40,927 bases of DNA from SIG565 sp964607025. Its GTDB lineage: Bacteria; Bacillota; Clostridia; Oscillospirales; Acutalibacteraceae. The notes beneath the pieces were generated by a model. It searched no databases and was not told the DNA's origin. It was given only the letters and a program-made list of their open reading frames with translations. The stretch covers positions 1 to 40,927 of the forward strand of contig CAZSIL010000016.1 in NCBI GenBank assembly GCA_964607025.1. The letters are read 5' to 3'. How positions within the stretch are numbered: the first letter of the stretch is position 1; each line of letters begins with the position of its first letter. A program made the translations under genes and the position numbers. Of this stretch, positions 7,485 to 16,255 are shown in pieces.

Positions 7485-8819
7485 TTACCGTCTTCTGTCT
7501 TTATCGTATGGAATATACTTAACTTTTCTTCTTTTCTTATTATTTGTATTAAGGCGAATACATATACCAATGAATACTAAAACTCCGCCTAAAAGTATTG
7601 CTATTATAATTTTAAAGGTGGCGGAAGACACCGCTTTTTTCACAGCGTCACCGATTTGTAAGAACATATTTGCTTTTATATCTTCTCTGGACACAAGATT
7701 AACCTGTCCAATGATCTCTCCGGCATACAAAACATCGGCAGTGCCAAGCACGGTACCTGCCTTGACGGGTGCTTTAACACGCTCGTTTAAAAGCGTGGTA
7801 TCAACTAAAATTGTTGATTCATCGGCTTTAATGGGTAAAATACTCGTAATACTTTTTTCTGGATAAAGGGGTATATAATCAGTATCAAACGATAAATCCA
7901 CCGGAATTTCGGCAACAGGTTTAGAAATATCTAAAACCGATTTATACTCAAAATTATTAAACGCCCAACGGTATAAATTGCTGCTATCAATAAACTCATT
8001 TCTAACTCCACCGCTTGAATCGCATTTCATAATTATGCATAAATAATTATATCCATCAAGTTTTGCGGTGCTTACAACACAGCGTCCTGCCTCGTCGGTA
8101 AAGCCGGTTTTAAGCCCTTTAGCATATTTGTAAAAATAATTCGTTGCGGGGTCAATTAAAAAGTTTGTGGTAGAAAGGTAGCGTATGCCTGACATATTTG
8201 TAGCGGGTAACTGATAACGCGCAAGAGAAGTGATTTCAAGTATCACGTCATATTTAAGCACGTATTTTGCAAGCGTGGATACGTCACGCGGTGTGGTGTA
8301 AGTGTATTCATCGTGCAGTCCTACGGGGTTGCCGAAACTTGAATTTACCATACCGATGTCACGAGCTTTGCTATTCATCATACTCATAAAATTTTCGATG
8401 CTGCCTCCATAATGCTCGGCTATGGCATAAGCAACGTCACCGCCTGATGATATAAGTAAGCAGTAAAGTGCCTGACGTGCAGTTAATTCTTCACCTATTT
8501 TAAGACCTATAACACTAGCCCCAGTACCCAAAATAGCATTGTTGGCTTCATTGGTGTAAGTGATAATTTCAGTATCAAGATTTTCTGTGTTATCAAGTAC
8601 TATTGCTGCCACAAGTAGTTTGGTGATTGACGCGGGATACATTTTTTTGTCAGCGTTTTTGGAATAAAGAATCTCGTCAGTATCAAGAGAGAGCAGCATA
8701 GCGCCTTCGGCGTTGAGTTCAAAACCGCTTATATTAAAAGCCGACACCGAAACAGCGCAACAAAATATTGCAAATATTAATATAAATGATATAATAAACT
8801 TACAGAATTTCTTATGCAT
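7485..8819 (-). CDS. D-alanyl-D-alanine carboxypeptidase, DacF-like (peptidase S11)
   Basis: Exported low-molecular-weight penicillin-binding protein that trims the terminal D-Ala of peptidoglycan stem peptides. A signal peptide covers about residues 1-27. The active-site motifs are SITK (Ser64-Lys67) and KTG (237-239). The middle motif, usually SxN, reads SGGD at 125-128, so the conserved Asn is Gly. After the catalytic domain comes a C-terminal beta-rich domain and then a membrane segment (roughly 400-423) with a strongly basic tail, so the protein is anchored by a true transmembrane helix. An AGGA-type site (GAGGAAAT) precedes the ATG. Spore-forming Clostridia carry several paralogues; which one this is cannot be decided. 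Confidence 0.88.
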   Translation of the reverse strand: MHKKFCKFIISFILIFAIFCCAVSVSAFNISGFELNAEGAMLLSLDTDEILYSKNADKKMYPASITKLLVAAIVLDNTENLDTEIITYTNEANNAILGTGASVIGLKIGEELTARQALYCLLISSGGDVAYAIAEHYGGSIENFMSMMNSKARDIGMVNSSFGNPVGLHDEYTYTTPRDVSTLAKYVLKYDVILEITSLARYQLPATNMSGIRYLSTTNFLIDPATNYFYKYAKGLKTGFTDEAGRCVVSTAKLDGYNYLCIIMKCDSSGGVRNEFIDSSNLYRWAFNNFEYKSVLDISKPVAEIPVDLSFDTDYIPLYPEKSITSILPIKADESTILVDTTLLNERVKAPVKAGTVLGTADVLYAGEIIGQVNLVSREDIKANMFLQIGDAVKKAVSSATFKIIIAILLGGVLVFIGICIRLNTNNKKRRKVKYIPYDKDRRR

Positions 8820-8906
8820 ATAATTTCCTCGATAAAATGTTTATTTTTAATCATTATACATTAAAGTGCGATAAAAGGGAAGGATTAAATTTCAGGAGGT
8901 GTTTGT

Positions 8907-9593
8907 TTGGTTTATATAACAGGGGATATGCACGGCGATGAAGAACGCCTTTATGATCGAGAGTGGTTTAAACTTAAAAAGGGCGATGTGCTTATAGTAT
9001 GCGGAGATTTCGGTTATTTATGGAACGGCGGCGAAAAAGAACGCGAGTATATAGAATATCTCGGTAGCCGCAAATTTACAGTTGCTTTTATAGACGGCAC
9101 ACACGATAACCTTGATTTAATAGCGAGTGCTCGCGAAACATATTGGAAGGGCGGCAGAATTCATCGCATAAAAGGCAATTTGATACACTTAATGCGCGGC
9201 GAGATATTTGATATTGACGGCAGCACCTTTTTCACGTTTGGCGGCGGAGAGAGTACCGATAAAGACATGCGGCTTGAAAATGGGCTTTGGTGGAAGGAAG
9301 AAATGCCTTCTTCCCAGCAAATGACCGAAGCGGCAAAACGGCTCGATAACGCGGGTTGTAAAGTAGATTATATAATCACACACGAACCGCCGTCATTGGT
9401 TAAGAGCGCAATGTTGCTTCGACGCGGCGCTGAGCAGCGTGTCAATAAACTCAATGGTTATTTTGAAGAGATTGATGAAATGTGCGAATATAAACATTGG
9501 TATTTCGGCTCGCTTCATGAAGACCGCCGGGTGACGCCCAAACATACATGCGTATTTCGTCGCATCATACCCTGTAAAAAGGTTACAGAATAG
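8907..9593 (+). CDS. Metallophosphoesterase, calcineurin-like
   Basis: A 228-residue calcineurin-like phosphoesterase. The five metal/phosphate blocks are present: GDMHGD at residues 6-11, GDFGYLW near 33, GTHDN near 64, ITHEPP near 156 and GSLHED near 201. In the last block the usual GHxH reads GSLH, keeping one of the two histidines. The start is TTG at 8907, chosen because a strong AGGAGGT site (8894-8900) stands 6 bases before it and MVYITGDMHGD is the typical beginning. It could act on nucleotides or phosphoproteins; the substrate is unknown. It is divergent from the carboxypeptidase gene and stands alone. Confidence 0.85.
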   Translation: MVYITGDMHGDEERLYDREWFKLKKGDVLIVCGDFGYLWNGGEKEREYIEYLGSRKFTVAFIDGTHDNLDLIASARETYWKGGRIHRIKGNLIHLMRGEIFDIDGSTFFTFGGGESTDKDMRLENGLWWKEEMPSSQQMTEAAKRLDNAGCKVDYIITHEPPSLVKSAMLLRRGAEQRVNKLNGYFEEIDEMCEYKHWYFGSLHEDRRVTPKHTCVFRRIIPCKKVTE

Positions 9594-9672
9594 AAACTAT
9601 ACTTTTCTGACAGTTTGTGGTATACTTTATAAGGCAAGAATTCCGTTATTCTTTTTCACAAAGGAGAAATTT

Positions 9673-11394
9673 ATGTTAAATACCGAAAGACTATGTCTTG
9701 GCTGCATGAACGATAACGGTGGAGAGAGTGTTTGTTCAATCTGCGGCTACGATTCAAAAAAAACCAACGACAAAGAGTTTTTACAAACTAACACATGGCT
9801 TAACGATCGATATCTTATCGGTAACGCGTTTGAGAGTAACGGCGAAGGCGTTACATATATCGGTTGGGATAACCTGTGTAATTCTATAGTTAACGTTCGT
9901 GAGTATTTCCCGAAAGGTGCGGCAAGCAGAAACGGTGACGGCAGCGTATCAATAGTTGCAGGAAATGAATTTACCTTTAACGAAGGAATAATGAATTTTC
10001 TTGAACTCAATCATAAATTAGTGAAATTAAATGATGAAAATGACGTTCCCGCATTGCTCGAAACGGTTGAAGTTTTTGAGACTAACGGTACTGCATACGC
10101 TGTTACAAAGCATGTTCAGGGCATAACGCTTCGCGAGTTTTTAATCAGAAACGGCGGCAATCTAAAATGGGAACAGGCGCGGCCTTTGTTCTTACCGCTT
10201 ATAACAACCGTTGCGGCGATGCACGAAGTCGGCATTATTCACCGCGGTATCTCTCCCGAAACAATTATTGTCGGTAGAGACGGAAAGCTGCGTCTTACAG
10301 GTATTTGTATAAGACCTGTGCGTATGTCAAAAAGTAATATGACAATTCAGCTTTTCCCCGGTTACTCAGCCGTTGAACAATATGATTATGATATTGAGAG
10401 CCGTGACGGCAAGTATACCGACGTTTACGGTATGGCGGCAACACTTTTCCGTGTTCTTATGGGCAAGGTGCCGACCGACGTTACCGAGCGTATTTCTAAT
10501 GATAGTATGGAAATTCCTTCGCGCTATGCTGAAATTTTGCCGAAATTTGTTTTATCGGCCCTTGCAAATGCGTTGCAAATTATGCCCGAAAATCGTACTC
10601 AGGATATGGATGCTTTTCGTATTTCTTTAACCCCCGTATCAAGCAACACCGCCGTAATTGATAAGGATATCCCAAAAAAGCAGGCGGAATCAGTTGCCAA
10701 TAAGACCAACGCTATGCCTACAAAAAAGGAAGCAAGTGGTAAAAAATATGCAATAATATCGTCGGCAATCACGGCTACGATTATTATAATTTTAGCGATT
10801 ATTGGCTATTTCGTTATGGGTGCGCCAGAAGAAAACACCGAAACTCCGTCATCAAATCCCAGTAGCAGCATACCGCCTGTAAGTTCAGAACAGCCGAGCC
10901 AGGAGGTAGTTAATTCATCAGATATTAGCGAAAATCTTTATCAGGTGCCCAATTTAATTGGTAAAAGATATTCTGATGTAGTTGGTGAGATTGATTATAA
11001 AACCTTCTTCACCTTTGAGGTTGTGGGTAAAGATTTCAGTGATAAATATCCGCGCGGATATATAATTGAACAGACACCCACGAGCGACCAGTCGGTTAAA
11101 AAGGGTAGCAATATAGAAGTTGTTTTGAGTTTGGGACCGCGCACCGTTGCGGTGCCTGATTTAACGGGTAAAACCGCTGATGAAGCAAAGTTTGAACTTA
11201 TGAAACTTGGCTTTGACTATAATAATATAAGTGTTATAGGGGTTTACGATGCCAATAAAGCACCCAATACCGTTATTGCTATTGAGCCCGGTGTTGGTTC
11301 GAGGGTTGATGTTGATATGCATATACAACTTCATGTTAACTCAGCCGCAGTTGACAATACAACTTCATCTGATATAAGCACACCTGCTGAATAA
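9673..11394 (+). CDS. Zinc-ribbon / PASTA protein with a degenerate Ser/Thr kinase domain
   Basis: The 573-residue protein has an N-terminal zinc ribbon (Cys8, 11, 21, 24), a protein kinase-like domain at about 44-320, one membrane helix (about 358-382), a Ser/Pro-rich linker and two extracellular PASTA repeats (about 423-487 and 491-556). This layout is that of clostridial PknB/PrkC-type kinases that sense cell wall. The catalytic residues are gone: the ATP-binding lysine of VAIK is Arg76 (VNVREYFP), the HRDxKPxN loop reads HRGISPET (190-197), and DFG is GIC (210-212). The GYxxxEQY activation-segment end is kept (230-237). I infer a pseudokinase that binds or scaffolds rather than phosphorylates. 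A good AAGGAG site precedes the ATG. Confidence 0.85.
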   Translation: MLNTERLCLGCMNDNGGESVCSICGYDSKKTNDKEFLQTNTWLNDRYLIGNAFESNGEGVTYIGWDNLCNSIVNVREYFPKGAASRNGDGSVSIVAGNEFTFNEGIMNFLELNHKLVKLNDENDVPALLETVEVFETNGTAYAVTKHVQGITLREFLIRNGGNLKWEQARPLFLPLITTVAAMHEVGIIHRGISPETIIVGRDGKLRLTGICIRPVRMSKSNMTIQLFPGYSAVEQYDYDIESRDGKYTDVYGMAATLFRVLMGKVPTDVTERISNDSMEIPSRYAEILPKFVLSALANALQIMPENRTQDMDAFRISLTPVSSNTAVIDKDIPKKQAESVANKTNAMPTKKEASGKKYAIISSAITATIIIILAIIGYFVMGAPEENTETPSSNPSSSIPPVSSEQPSQEVVNSSDISENLYQVPNLIGKRYSDVVGEIDYKTFFTFEVVGKDFSDKYPRGYIIEQTPTSDQSVKKGSNIEVVLSLGPRTVAVPDLTGKTADEAKFELMKLGFDYNNISVIGVYDANKAPNTVIAIEPGVGSRVDVDMHIQLHVNSAAVDNTTSSDISTPAE

Positions 11395-11402
11395 AAACAA
11401 TT

Positions 11403-12140
11403 ATGAAAGCAAACCGCCTTAATTTGCTTGATACCGTTCGAGGAATAACGGTTTTAAGTATGGTGATTTATCATACGCTGTGGGATGTCGTTTATATTTA
11501 CGGAAGAGACCTTTTATGGTATCGGGGCAGCTGTGGGTATATCTGGCAACAAAGCATTTGCTGGACCTTTATTCTGCTATCAGGTTTTTGCGTGGGGCTT
11601 TCAAAAAATGTTTTCAAGCGCGGCTTGTCAGTGTTTTTGAGCGGCCTTCTTGTAAGTTCGGTAACATATATATTTATGCCAAGTTCTAAGATACTTTTTG
11701 GTGTTTTAACACTTATTGGAAGTTGTATGATTATTTGCGCAGTGGCACAAAAGCTACTTGAAAAAATACCGCCTATAATAGGCGGCAGTGTAAGCGCTTT
11801 GTTGTTTTTACTTTTCCGTAATTGTAACGAGGGTTATCTTGGGTTTGAGGCATTTAATATAGTAGAGTTACCTAATATGCTTTATAAAAATATATTTACT
11901 GCATATCTTGGTTTCCCGCCAACCGATTTTTCATCGGCAGATTATTTTTCTATTTTACCGTGGTTGTTTTTATTTTTAACTGGATATTTCCTATATAATA
12001 TTTTAGAAAAGCGTGGTTTAAATGAAAAACTGTTTGCTGTAGGACGGGTCGAGCCGTTTTCATTTATCGGTAGGAATTCGTTGATTATTTATTTGTTACA
12101 TCAACCCATTATATATTTAATATTAAGTATAGTAATGTAA
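11403..12140 (+). CDS. DUF1624 / heparan-alpha-glucosaminide N-acetyltransferase-like membrane protein
   Basis: A 245-residue integral membrane protein with about seven hydrophobic segments. The start RLNLLDTVRGITVLSMVIYHTLWD, with a conserved Asp-x-x-Arg-Gly and a His in the first helix, and the end FSFIGRNSLIIYLLHQP match the DUF1624/HGSNAT family, membrane acyltransferases related to acyltransferase 3. Members are thought to move acyl groups to carbohydrates across the membrane; the acceptor here is unknown. No clear ribosome binding site is present, and the ATG lies 8 bases after the pseudokinase stop, so it is likely translated by coupling. Confidence 0.8.
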   Translation: MKANRLNLLDTVRGITVLSMVIYHTLWDVVYIYGRDLLWYRGSCGYIWQQSICWTFILLSGFCVGLSKNVFKRGLSVFLSGLLVSSVTYIFMPSSKILFGVLTLIGSCMIICAVAQKLLEKIPPIIGGSVSALLFLLFRNCNEGYLGFEAFNIVELPNMLYKNIFTAYLGFPPTDFSSADYFSILPWLFLFLTGYFLYNILEKRGLNEKLFAVGRVEPFSFIGRNSLIIYLLHQPIIYLILSIVM

Positions 12141-12178
12141 AAAACTGCTGAAACGGAAATGTTTCAGCAGTTTTTGCT
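12140..12178. terminator. Bidirectional terminator
   Basis: AAAAACTGCTGAAAC (12140-12154) and GTTTCAGCAGTTTTT (12161-12175) form a 15-base-pair hairpin with A and T flanks, serving the converging DUF1624 and ireB genes. Confidence 0.9.
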
Positions 12179-12433
12179 TTAGTTGGATAAATAGTATTTT
12201 ACAAGTGTTTGTAAAAGGGTGTCGCGGTCAACCCTGCGGATGAGCGAACGAGCGTTATTATGGGTTGTGATATACGTTGGGTCTTCCGATAGAATATATC
12301 CGACGATTTGATTGATAGGATTGTATCCCTTTTCTTTAAGAGCATCGTATACGGCGGTAAGTGTACGCCTTATTTCTATTTCCTGCTCGTTGCCAAGTGA
12401 AAAGGTCATAGTATCGTTATTCGGATTATGCAT
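12179..12433 (-). CDS. ireB: IreB-family regulatory phosphoprotein (UPF0297)
   Basis: An 84-residue small cytoplasmic protein. The segment TMTFSLG near the N-terminus and KGYNPINQIVGYILSEDPTYITTHNNARSLIRRVDRD is the full IreB signature. In Enterococcus faecalis IreB is phosphorylated on N-terminal threonines by the PASTA kinase IreK and controls cephalosporin resistance. A GTG at 12442 is in frame, but it abuts the AAGAAAGG box; the ATG at 12433 is 9 bases from it and fits the family start. Here it is downstream of pheST on the same strand and converges with the PASTA pseudokinase region. Confidence 0.93.
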   Translation of the reverse strand: MHNPNNDTMTFSLGNEQEIEIRRTLTAVYDALKEKGYNPINQIVGYILSEDPTYITTHNNARSLIRRVDRDTLLQTLVKYYLSN

Positions 12434-12511
12434 TAATAACACCCTTTCTTAATTTATTATTCCTTTATAATCTTATTGTATAACAAAATCTTAAAAATTA
12501 CAAGAAGTTTT

Positions 12512-14902
12512 TTAACTGCGAAGTGTTGCGCCTACGCTTTCGAGTTTTTTGATGATACGTGCTGTTACATTTTCAATTTCTTCATCACTCAGCGTTGCAT
12601 CATTGCTTCTTAGCCAAACGCTAAACGCTACACTCTTCTTACCCTCGGGGATTTGTGAGCCGGAGTAGATATCAAAGAGCTCAACTTTTTCAAGTAGGCG
12701 CGATGCACCCGATATAATTGCTTTTTCGAGTGTGCCGATTTCCGTATCAATATCGCAAAGCATAGCAAAGTCACGCTCAACTGCCGGGAATTTCGGTAAT
12801 GGCTTGTAAACGGCTTTACGCTTGTTAATGGCAAACAGGTCGTCAAGTTTTATTTCAGCAACATAAACGCGGGTTTCAATATCGTAGTTTGCCAAAACTT
12901 CGGGATGAACTTCGCCAAAGGTACCAACCACCTTGTTGTTGGCAAGTATCTCTGCCTGACGGCCAGGGTGGAGATATGGTTCACCGCTTCTGCGGTAATC
13001 ACTGTGTGCACCGAAAAGCACCAAAACGTCTTCAATAATGCCTTTAAGGGTGAAGAAATCTTCATTTTTACCATAAATACCGATAGATAGTGTCGGCAAT
13101 TCATAGGGTTGCTCGGTTATAGGAAGGGCTTTGGGGATAAAGCGATTACTAACCTCGAAAAATCTACCCTCTGTTATTTTGCGGTTAATATTCGCGGAAA
13201 GCACCGATAACATACTGGTTGTCAGCTGTGTGCGCATTGTAGAGTATTCATCGCCCAAGGGGTTTATAAGGCGGATTTGGTTGCGCCTTGTGTCAGACTC
13301 GTCAAGACACAGTGTATCAACCGCTTTTGAACCGATAAATGAGTAGGTAGTAATCTCATTTGCGCCAAGAGAACAAAGGAGCGACTTTAAAGCATCGGTT
13401 TTAACTCTTTCAGGTAACTTTTTGCCCCTTGTTACTTCACCGCGCATTTTGGTGCCTACGATATGGTCATAACCGTAGATACGCATAATTTCTTCTGCCA
13501 AATCGGCTCTGCCTTCGATATCATCGCGGATGGACGGCACACGGCAGGTGAGAGTATCGCCATTGATGGTAGTTTCAAGTCCCAAGCTATTAAGAATTGA
13601 AACGATTTTATCATTTGGTACATCCACACCTACGAGTTCAAGGATACGCTTTGTTGTAGTGGTGATAATGCGTTCTTCCGGTAAGCCCTTATTTTTATCG
13701 ATTTCACCGCTGACAATATCACCCGCATCAAGCTCGTCAATAAGCTGTAATGCGCGTTCCATAGCAAAGCGTGTGTTGATTATATCAACGCCTTTTTCAA
13801 ATCTACCGCTTGATTCGGTACGGATGCCAAGCGCTCTGCCTGTGTGACGTACGTTATCGCGCTTGAATTTTGCCGATTCTAAGAACAAGTCGGTTGTGGT
13901 TTCGGTGATTTCACTCTCAAGTCCACCCATAATACCTGCAAGACAGGAAGGTACTTCGCCGTCGGCAATAACAAGCATATCGGGGCTTAGGATATATTCT
14001 TTGCCGTCAAGTGTTGTGATTGCCTCGTTTTCCTTGGCGTTTCTGACAATTACGTGTTTGCCGCGCAGTTCATTATAATTAAAAGCATGCATCGGCTGTC
14101 CGGTTTCCAGCATAACAAAATTGGTAATATCAACAATGTTATTAATTGGGCGCATACCCGATGCGGTAATGGCGCGCTTCATCCAGTCGGGCGATTCTTT
14201 TATACGAAGATTCTTAACAACACGGCCAACGTAACGCGGACAAAGTTCATAATTTTCAACATCAATTTTTATATAGTCGTTTATATCACCACCGATGGTT
14301 TTATAGGTTGGTACGGGCGGTGTGTATTTTGTGCCGAGCACCACCGAAATTTCCTTTGCAACACCTAAGAAACAGTTGCAGTCGGGGCGGTTGGCGGTGA
14401 TTTTGAAGTCGATAATATAGTCGTTAAGTCCGAGTGCATCGCGCATATCGGTACCGGGCTTTAAGTCATCTTTAAGAATTAAAATACCGTAAACACCCGC
14501 ACCCTCATAATCGGCTTCGGTTAAGCATAACTCTTCGCCCGAACAGAGCATACCGTTTGAGTCTACGCCGCGCAGTTTACCTGCTTTAATATTCATACCG
14601 TTAGGCAGTGAACTATCGTGTAAAGCGGCGGGAACTAAATCGCCAACCTTGATATTCTGAGCGCCCGTTACGATTTGGATGTTTTCGCCTTTTCCTATAT
14701 TCATCTGGCAAATCTGCAGATGGTCGCTGTTTTCGTGAGGTGTGATTTCTTCAATTCGCGCTACAACTACGTTGCGGATTTTATCGCCCGTATTCTCAAT
14801 AGATTCAACCTCGAAACCCGCCATAATCATTTTATCGCACAGTTCTTCGACGGGCACGTTTATTTCTACATAATTTTTTAATTGATTCAGTGAAATTTTC
14901 AT
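12512..14902 (-). CDS. pheT: Phenylalanine-tRNA ligase, beta subunit
   Basis: Large subunit of the heterotetrameric Phe-tRNA synthetase, 796 residues, the usual bacterial length. Visible parts in order: the N-terminal tRNA-binding OB fold (about 40-155, GAQNIKVGDLVPAALH), the B3/B4 editing region (about 205-385), the B5 domain (about 400-475), the catalytic-like core and the C-terminal ferredoxin-fold anticodon-binding domain (about 700-796, YKPLPKFPAVERDFAML...KSVAFSVWLRSNDATLSDEEI). It begins 13 bases after pheS stops and shares the Phe T-box of that operon. Confidence 0.97.
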   Translation of the reverse strand: MKISLNQLKNYVEINVPVEELCDKMIMAGFEVESIENTGDKIRNVVVARIEEITPHENSDHLQICQMNIGKGENIQIVTGAQNIKVGDLVPAALHDSSLPNGMNIKAGKLRGVDSNGMLCSGEELCLTEADYEGAGVYGILILKDDLKPGTDMRDALGLNDYIIDFKITANRPDCNCFLGVAKEISVVLGTKYTPPVPTYKTIGGDINDYIKIDVENYELCPRYVGRVVKNLRIKESPDWMKRAITASGMRPINNIVDITNFVMLETGQPMHAFNYNELRGKHVIVRNAKENEAITTLDGKEYILSPDMLVIADGEVPSCLAGIMGGLESEITETTTDLFLESAKFKRDNVRHTGRALGIRTESSGRFEKGVDIINTRFAMERALQLIDELDAGDIVSGEIDKNKGLPEERIITTTTKRILELVGVDVPNDKIVSILNSLGLETTINGDTLTCRVPSIRDDIEGRADLAEEIMRIYGYDHIVGTKMRGEVTRGKKLPERVKTDALKSLLCSLGANEITTYSFIGSKAVDTLCLDESDTRRNQIRLINPLGDEYSTMRTQLTTSMLSVLSANINRKITEGRFFEVSNRFIPKALPITEQPYELPTLSIGIYGKNEDFFTLKGIIEDVLVLFGAHSDYRRSGEPYLHPGRQAEILANNKVVGTFGEVHPEVLANYDIETRVYVAEIKLDDLFAINKRKAVYKPLPKFPAVERDFAMLCDIDTEIGTLEKAIISGASRLLEKVELFDIYSGSQIPEGKKSVAFSVWLRSNDATLSDEEIENVTARIIKKLESVGATLRS

Positions 14903-14915
14903 TTTTTACCCCTCC

Positions 14916-15935
14916 TTAAAACTGTTCCAAGAAACGTTTGTCATTTTCAAAAAGCAAACGGATATCGCTTATTTTATGGCTTGTTGTCGTGAGTCGGTCA
15001 AGGCCGATACCAAAGGCAAAGCCCGAGTATTCTTCGGGGTCAATACCGCAGTTGCGAAGAACGTTGGGGTGCACCATACCCGCGCCCAAAATCTCTATCC
15101 AACCGCTGCCTTTACAAACTCGGCAACCTTTACCACCGCACTCGGAACAAGTAACGTCAACTTCGACACTCGGCTCGGTAAACGGGAAGAACGAGGGACG
15201 GAATTTTACGGCAGTATCCTTGCCGTATATTTCGTGGGCAAATTGTTCTAATACTCCTTTTAAATCACAAAGAGTAACGCCTTTATCAACCACGAGACCC
15301 TCAATTTGATGGAAAACGGGGGAGTGGGTGGCATCAACTTCGTCGGCGCGGAAAACACGTCCCGGACAAATTATACGAATAGGGGGTTTACGGTTTTCCA
15401 TAACGCGAATTTGAGCCGCGGACGTTTGTGTGCGAAGGAGTAAATTTTCAGCAAGATAAAAGGTGTCCTGCATGTCCCTCGCGGGGTGGTCGGCGGGAAC
15501 GTTGAGCGCCTCAAAACAGTAGTGCTCGGTTTCAACCTCAGGGCCGTCAACAATATCAAATCCCATAGACTGAAAAATATCAATCATATTGTTAAGCACT
15601 GAGTTCAGCGGATGTAAATGTCCCACAGTTGAGCGTTTTGCAGGCATTGTGATATCAATGGTCTCTTCCTTTAGTTTTTGCAAAGTAGCGGCGCGTCTTA
15701 GCTCTTCGGTTTTAGCGGTTACAAGTTTTTCGACTTCCGCCTTTGCTTCATTTACAAGCTGTCCCATAACGGGGCGCTCTTCGGGAGAGAGTGAGCCCAT
15801 CTGCTTTAAAATGGCGGTGAGTTCGCCCTTTTTTCCTAAATATTTAACCCGTATTTCTTCAATTTCGGGCATAGCAGCAGCGGCGTCAATCGCATTTATA
15901 GCTGCGCTTTTGATTTCTTCTAATCTTTGTTTCAT
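14916..15935 (-). CDS. pheS: Phenylalanine-tRNA ligase, alpha subunit
   Basis: Catalytic small subunit, 339 residues. Class II motifs are clear: the N-terminal coiled coil (about 1-90), HPLNSVLNNMIDIFQSMGF and GPEVETEHYCFEALNVPADHPARDMQDTFY, motif 2 near RVFRADEVDATHSPVFHQIEGL, the ECGGKGCRVCKGSGWIEILGAGMVHP segment with four cysteines, and motif 3 GFAFGIGLDRL. The frame opens further upstream into the leader, but the ATG at 15935 has a GGAGG box 7-8 bases before it and starts the protein as in other bacteria. The C-terminus reads NDKRFLEQF. Confidence 0.97.
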   Translation of the reverse strand: MKQRLEEIKSAAINAIDAAAAMPEIEEIRVKYLGKKGELTAILKQMGSLSPEERPVMGQLVNEAKAEVEKLVTAKTEELRRAATLQKLKEETIDITMPAKRSTVGHLHPLNSVLNNMIDIFQSMGFDIVDGPEVETEHYCFEALNVPADHPARDMQDTFYLAENLLLRTQTSAAQIRVMENRKPPIRIICPGRVFRADEVDATHSPVFHQIEGLVVDKGVTLCDLKGVLEQFAHEIYGKDTAVKFRPSFFPFTEPSVEVDVTCSECGGKGCRVCKGSGWIEILGAGMVHPNVLRNCGIDPEEYSGFAFGIGLDRLTTTSHKISDIRLLFENDKRFLEQF

Positions 15936-15956
15936 TTTCTTCCTCCAAAAAAATAA

Positions 15957-16200
15957 ACTCCGTCCCCTGTTATTCACAGGGACGAAGTTAAATAATACAA
16001 ACTCCGTGGTACCACCCACATTTTCGCTCGAGAGCAAACACTCTTTTGACCGTTAACGGAGTCAACCGTTGGCGCCTACTGATATAATTTCAACGCCACT
16101 GCTCAGAAGGGAACTTCGATAAAAATTTTTACATAAACACACTTTCAGCCAAGGTGTGTTCTCTCTGAACGAAAAATAAAAATCTACTTTTCTTCATCAC
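15957..16200 (-). promoter_or_regulatory. T-box riboswitch of pheST (Phe specifier)
   Basis: Read on the minus strand, the leader begins with GATGAAGAAAAGTAGA, runs through the stem I elements GAGAG...GGCTGAAAG, and has a specifier region GAAGTTCCCTTCTGAG in which TTC (16111-16113) matches phenylalanine. The conserved T-box TGGGTGGTACCACGG lies at about 16005-16019, followed by a terminator with arms at 15957-15972 and 15975-15990 and a T run. Uncharged tRNA-Phe would stabilise the antiterminator and allow pheS-pheT expression. The specifier agrees with the gene it controls. Confidence 0.93.
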
Positions 16201-16219
16201 TGCATTTACACTAAAAATA

Positions 16220-16248
16220 ATATTAACATAAAAAAATGAAAAAAGCAA
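16220..16248 (-). promoter_or_regulatory. Promoter of pheST
   Basis: On the minus strand TTGCTT (16243-16248) and TAATAT (16220-16225) are 17 bases apart, placing transcription start just ahead of the T-box leader. It lies within ten bases of the sigK stop codon. Confidence 0.5.
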
Positions 16249-16255
16249 GTTTTTT

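Noticed and set aside
14054..14368. Plus-strand frame of about 100 residues over pheT
   Set aside because: Antisense to a conserved synthetase, no ribosome binding site or promoter.
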